A DNA stretch of 64,000 nt from Paralvinella palmiformis (Eukaryota; Annelida; Polychaeta; Terebellida; Alvinellidae), in assembly GCA_025642065.1 (NCBI GenBank), contig JAODUP010000272.1, forward strand, positions 306,001-370,000. Direction: 5' to 3'. Numbering within the stretch: the stretch's first letter is position 1; each line of letters opens with the position of its first letter. The position numbers and the translations under genes were made by a program. The notes beneath the pieces were generated by a model. It worked only from the letters and a program-made list of their open reading frames with translations. It was not told where the DNA came from and made no database searches. Shown here piece by piece: positions 58,521 to 64,000 of the stretch.

Positions 58521-59049
58521 TCACGAACGTCAATGTTTGTGCATTATTCCGTCATATCTGCGACGATAGATGGCGCTGATGTTCAAAGTAGATCTAAAGG
58601 GTTGAGTTATTTTTTCGGAGCTGGCCAACCTCAAAACGAGCCTTTAGTAAATATACAGCGAATGCTTTGATGATAATTACTTCGTCTATTAAGTATATTC
58701 TAATAAAGATTAGTTGTGGAAAACATGCTTTTCATCACTACTATTGGCTGCCATACTAACATTAATGACTACATTGTGCACGTGAAATACTAAACGTGAC
58801 ATGTTCTTATATTGCATTAAATTTTTGGATTAAGGGGCGCCCAACATCCTAAGATAATGAAGTTATTTAAAATATGACCGTAATCACCAATAATTAAAAT
58901 GAACATGAATTAATTTGAGCGCATCTATCAATTAATCAGCCACAGGCTTAAAGTGTAGCTCGTGTCTGTAAGAAGTGTTTGTCCAAAACTATGTGATATT
59001 CTTCTTCCGAGAACCCCTTGTATATCAGACATACTCTGTCACAGGATAA

Positions 59050-59196
59050 CAATGTTAACTAATTGTTTCCTATATATTTTTGTCAGGATAGACTTCATAC
59101 TGAAGGCCATTTCCTCAAATAATATCGATAAACATACAGCACTAAAGCCAAACATCTGTACCAGATCAGAATTATCGGACATTGTGTACCAGAAGT
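59050..59196 (+). pseudogene. Conserved 5' ORF, block 4 copy
   Basis: Starts MLTNCFLYIFVRIDFILKAI and continues SSNNIDKHTALKPNICT to IVYQK before a stop where block 3 remains open. Conserved residues are SSNNID, ALK and VYQ. An in-frame 3-base difference from block 3 keeps the frame up to that stop. Confidence 0.4.
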
Positions 59197-61213
59197 GACA
59201 AGGTATTGAGCCGATATTCGGTGACACCTTAACGACGAACTTGACGAGGTTCTATTGTATATCTGTAAAGAGGTTAGAATGGACATCGACCAGTCTGCGT
59301 CTTAAACAAACATTTTATCGACTGAAGTAAACCAGCTCCACGAAATCTTATTCTGTCTGCAGACAACTTATGGCTCGTCATTTGGAGATGGTTTCGTGGC
59401 TTTAGTTTTCCATAAGGCGTTTTTTAGTTAAAAGAAAGTTCTTTAGTTTATTTATTGATTGATTTTTTTTTTTTTTGGCCTAAGATCGGGAAACAAGGAG
59501 AGCACACGAAAGCACTTATTTCCAGTGTGGCCCCTTTTAGACGAAATCAATTATTGTAACCTTTAAATTATACACAATGTTTCCTTGTGTCCTAATCACT
59601 TCTTTCATTTACTGTGTGAGAAGCGTCTATCTGACCTCTAACTGATATTTCTGGGGTTCAAACCAGAACTGGTTACGTTTCAATAGTTCACGTTTCACTT
59701 CAATTAATTACCGTTATAGGTAATTTGGCCTTTTTAGCTTAGAAAAATGACAGTTAAAATCGTAGCATTATGCGTGGGTGTATTTATGCGTGTGCGGGTG
59801 AGGTATTACAGTAGTCAGTCAGAATGTGTGAGCGCGCGTGTCAGTTTGTGTTCACATTAGCCTAATTAGTATTATATATGTCCATTACCCGTTTTGTTTA
59901 ACGATGCATGACATATGTTTGTGCCTGAAAATGTTTAAATCTGTTTTCAATGTAACTCTCCTTTAAAAAAATGACGTTTATTAAAACGCTACATTATTAT
60001 TATTTTAATAGTAGTAGGTAGTAGTAGTAATAGTAGTAGTATTCGAACACTAAGAAGGTGTAGAAAAGAAGAAGATTATATTGCCATCATGGTCACTTGA
60101 TCATTTGATAAGGAAACATCATTATAAAAGGAAGATCATAAACTGTTGTTGACAAAAATGGTTTCACAAAGAAATGGTTTTCTTACAAAACGGTCCCGGG
60201 TAATCACCCTTTTCGGTTGTTATTTAATTGGGTTAATACTTTTTTCCAAAAGAATTTAACTTGAGTGAAATTTTATACACAAACACAAAACAAAACATTT
60301 CATTTTTACAAGTAAAAGTTATCAGTACTAATTTGTAATGGGGATATATATTCTAAGAAGATCTCGATTTAAACTTTCCCCCTTTTTTTCCCCTTCCACC
60401 CATCAGGGAAAGATTATTTCAATAAATGTGATAATGCTTTTTGTGTTATTAATGTATCTATATGTTTTTAATAAAAAATTTTTGATTTATGAATTTAAAA
60501 AACACAAACACACATTTAATCAAAAAAAAAGTTACCAATTTTTAGGGGTTATTTCCATTGGGATCATCCGTCTGTATCAAATGACTAATTCCGAGGTTAA
60601 ATAAAATATACAATGACTCACTGACTCACTGACTCACTCGCTCTTTCCATGGTATAGTCATTCATGGAAAAATATCGTCGCTAGCGATAAGTGGCGCTAC
60701 CATACGATGATGTTGTTTGGTCCAGACATTTAAGTCTATTGGAGACGAGTTGGTCGATAGACACAAATCGAATAGAAATCTGAGACGAGTAGACACCAAT
60801 CGGGATACAATTCCGCCTCTCAATCGTCGTAGATCCAGTGTTTCTCAATCAATCCAGGCTTTCATTTGTCATACCTGACATTTACCAGAATTGTATTAGA
60901 TCAAGGATATTTATTCTAACAAAATAAGATTTCAATGTCCCCAGAGGAACGCAATGTCAACAATTGCCTCTATCTGATAAAACATTCGGCAGCAAATATC
61001 ATTATCACCGATTTGACACAATCCCCATATAATATAATCACACTATACGTCTACAGAGTATATATCAACAACGGGTTGTCTTGAAGTCGTTATATATATC
61101 TACAGGTATATTGAACACATTTCCTTGCTGTACTAATATAATGTATGCTCGGGATAGTGTGTCGGTGTGTGTCTTATACAAATTGTATATCTACTTGGTC
61201 TTATGTTATACAG

Positions 61214-61332
61214 GAAGACTTCGGTGAAAGAGTTAACCCCAAACACAGGATTGATTTATTGTCAACAATTACAAGTATCTAGACATAATAATGTTGTAGT
61301 AACAGACAATAAAACATAAAAAAGATGATGTT
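61214..61332 (+). CDS. Terminal-exon-like ORF, block 4 copy
   Basis: Preceded by TTATGTTATACAG|G. The frame reads KTSVKELTPNTGLIY, CQQLQV and VVVTDN and then ends a few codons later (the usual stop codon is changed). A 6-base deletion relative to blocks 1 and 2 preserves the frame. It supports the coding reading of this segment, but it is weak alone. Confidence 0.35.
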
Positions 61333-61413
61333 CTAATAAATATCAAAACTCTAAACCTTCACGTTTATGTATGATTGAAAAAATAATTGTATTAACTTAT
61401 AATATACACATAA

Positions 61414-61415
<2 letters not shown>

Positions 61416-61471
<56 letters not shown>
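61416..61471. repeat. (TA)n microsatellite
   Basis: TA tract at the same relative block position as 28,279 and 39,430. Confidence 0.9.
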
Positions 61472-61477
<6 letters not shown>

Positions 61478-61738
61478 TATATATATTTTCAAAATTTTAT
61501 AAAAACAACAAAAACAAAAACAAAAAAACAATAACCAGCCTTGTTCCACTAATTCCTGCTGACTCAAACCAGCATTAGCACTGATGTTATTGGTGTTATT
61601 GATGTTATTGGAAGACAGCCAATTGGCTGAATAACACCAGACAACATATATATACATAATGAACTTTTGTCAAATGAAATTTATGTTTATCCTATATTAT
61701 GTATCAGTTGCCAAATAAATATTTGTTAATTATGTCTC

Positions 61739-61740
<2 letters not shown>

Positions 61741-61811
<71 letters not shown>
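61741..61811. repeat. (TA)n microsatellite
   Basis: About 70 bases of TA. Confidence 0.95.
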
Positions 61812-61815
<4 letters not shown>

Positions 61816-62660
61816 TATCATATATGTATACAAAGTATCATATGTATACATACAGATGTATTTGCTTACTCACTCATTCACTATCTCACTCATTCAGTCA
61901 GTCAGTCACTCATACTGCCATGCTACCTGTAAGACAAGATGGTACTGTAAAGCAGTTTACATGCCTCTGAGTAGATAAATGATAAGTGATGGTTCTTTGA
62001 CCGAGATAAAAAAGATGATTATAGAACTAACTAAAATAACATTGATGGCAATTACTGGCTCGAGTCAGATATCCTACTCTATGTAATTATATGCCATCCT
62101 TTATTCCTATTAATATATATTATGTCATATTACGTTGCATTTCATTATATGTTATGAAATGTTAGTTAACGTCTCGTTATATATAATGTCACAGTATGTT
62201 ATATCTTAGTGTATAGTATGTCACGTCTTATCTCGGTGCATGCCAATTTTAGATCCGGTTATTTCTGATGAACTCTCTCTGTTTACGTTATATCAGATAT
62301 CATTATATGTTATGTCATATTTCAGTATATGTTATATATTATCTAATTATATGCGGTTTAATATCTAAATATTCGTTTTATATTATCTAAGTACATGTTA
62401 TATAACATCTCAGTATGTAATATTGTATATAATGTTTAGTATATGTCATATCATGTTTCAGTGTGTATAATGTTGTATCAAATCTGTGTATATCATATAT
62501 ATCGTCAAATCATCTGTTATGTAATATCTCAGTGTATATTAGTCAGGACAGTTTACGCCACATTCAACTCTATATGTTATGTTACATTTCAGTATAATAT
62601 TAGTTCACATATTATTATATTTTAACGCACATTTCAGTCTATATTATATCAGAAATTAGT

Positions 62661-64000
62661 CACATAAGATTACAGATATCACAACACGTGATAATCACAA
62701 TTTCTCTTATCCGAGGCCTAACCGATACCGCGGGTCCGTGACAGACCGATAACATCTTGGTTCATCTGAAGGGATGTGTATGAATCGAGTATCATCTTTA
62801 GCTTGGACTCATTACATTTCGTTGTCACTGAGCCAAAAACAAACGAAGAGACATACAAGATCAACATTTAATATTTGAATGTATGTCGTCGTGGGTAGTT
62901 TGTATTGTCAGCCACATAAAAGTTATCTCATCAGCAAAATTTTGCACATAGTTGTCTTAAGTAGAAAACGTCAAGTGTATGGTTATGTTTAACATGACAT
63001 GATATTAACTCTTATTCGCGCCTTAAGAAGACACTGTGAGCAGAATATAAACTAAATAGTACTATTTATTCCTAAATAGATTATTTAATATATATGACTG
63101 GGTTATAGAAAGGAGAATATTCTTTCTAAATACATAAAATCTTTATCTCGACCAACTATAGCGTTAATCATCAATTAGGTATTTCGAAAACGTAGGGCTA
63201 AACGTTGTAACAAAGACGCATTGAACGTAATTCCATTTATTTGGTAATTGAATACTTATGGATAATTAGCATAACTGTAGGATGTAACATCCGCTTAAAA
63301 CGAGATAAACGGATGGAAACACTCTATCACATTATTTTTGTTGAATCGGTCGTTTTCTAAATTCTATAAACATCAACGTTTTAGCAGAAAATTATATCTA
63401 TATGAGGCAAAGTTATTGCGACAATGGGAATTTAGATATGAATATAACAATAATATGACATTGTAATAAACAAAAGAATATTTACTAATGATAACTGCGT
63501 CTGTATAATGCCGATTAAACAGTCGGAAGATGCCTTTAGGGGTGATAATGTTGTACACAGTGTACGCCGTACACGTGTAATCGATGACACCCATAACAAA
63601 TGCTGGATATTGTTAATACTAGGTACCGTTGATTTGGTATATTGATGTTGATATTGATTTAATTGATACACTTTTAAACCAATGTGACTGACGTATAACC
63701 GATTGAACTTCAAAAGACTCATATGCAGACAATATAGTAGAGATACATAGACGTTAGATGTTCAGTGGACAGAAAAATGGCAAATTTATCATCGTTAAAT
63801 GATACACAGATGACAAATGTACCACTGACAAACTGATAGACAATGGGCTACCTATAAGCTATACAGAAACACACAGATAACTGATAGTGACAACAAACAT
63901 ATAATGTATATATATTTAAATTGATGGATGGTGACAGATATCGTGAAATAAATAGCAGCTGGACAACAAACAAACCGTGACGTCTAGACGGCGTTTGTTT
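62661..64000. other. Unassigned stretch to the window end
   Basis: AT-rich DNA beyond the recognisable part of block 4. No gene or repeat is recognised; small minus-strand ORFs (63,373-63,722) have no motif. Confidence 0.4.

Larger units (their letters stand above)
58520..62660 (+). repeat. Paralogous block 4 (about 4 kb recognisable)
   Basis: Landmarks: GATGGCGCTGATGTTCAAAG (58,568), the ATG context (about 59,050), the exon-like segment (59,200-59,430), a SINE relic (59,655-59,745), a segment shared with block 3 (59,850-60,160), and a conserved segment (60,545-60,900). Then come the terminal-exon-like ORF (61,214-61,332), TA (61,416), and decayed 32-bp satellite (62,100-62,660). The stretch 60,160-60,540 is low-complexity and not matched. 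No satellite in tandem form is left. Confidence 0.75.

Overview
The window looks like non-coding, repeat-rich DNA from an animal nuclear genome. It is AT-rich and crowded with long dinucleotide microsatellites: TA runs of up to about 80 bases, plus CT, GT and CA. It also has trinucleotide runs, tRNA-headed SINEs and decayed LINE reverse transcriptases. There is no dense ORF packing, no operon and no rRNA. The endonuclease-plus-YADD LINE fragments, the SINE types and the microsatellite load fit a lophotrochozoan, most likely a mollusc. That placement is inference; no single marker in the window fixes the species.

Left part (1-14,500). This part is mostly satellites and microsatellites, one LINE 3' fragment (about 2,598-2,992), one tRNA-SINE (about 3,742-3,917) and a 45-bp coding-like minisatellite (8,770-9,380). 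The best protein-coding candidate of the window is here. It is a minus-strand first exon at 7,013-6,664 with a signal peptide, an LRRNT-like cysteine cluster and a GTGAGT splice donor, lying in a CpG-rich patch.

Middle (14,500-25,100). A broken multicopy gene of unknown function (about 14,495-15,800, minus) lies beside a LINE (about 15,869-18,800, minus). The LINE has endonuclease and RT remnants and is inserted into a locally duplicated sequence. Further right are a second-family SINE, a decayed plus-strand LINE, and a 519-bp inverted-repeat element (22,860-23,378) carrying promoter-like motifs.

Right part (25,100-62,660). This is the most structured part. By eye it consists of four large paralogous blocks of roughly 10-12 kb in direct orientation, with block 1 from about 25,140, block 2 from 37,150, block 3 from 48,190 and block 4 from 58,520, plus a short extra fragment at 36,170. 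The blocks share the same order of landmarks: a conserved ATG with a signal-peptide-like start, an exon-like segment, a SINE relic, a terminal-exon-like ORF, TA microsatellites, a 32-bp satellite and a CTCCACCAGGTGG motif. They are diverged and each is interrupted by its own LINE, SINE or hAT insertions. Decayed minus-strand LINE pieces lie at the junctions before blocks 2, 3 and 4, which suggests LINE-mediated unequal exchange. The blocks appear to carry copies of an unrecognised small secreted-protein gene, most of them broken.

All similarity statements are by-eye comparisons inside the window or from remembered family motifs; no search was run.
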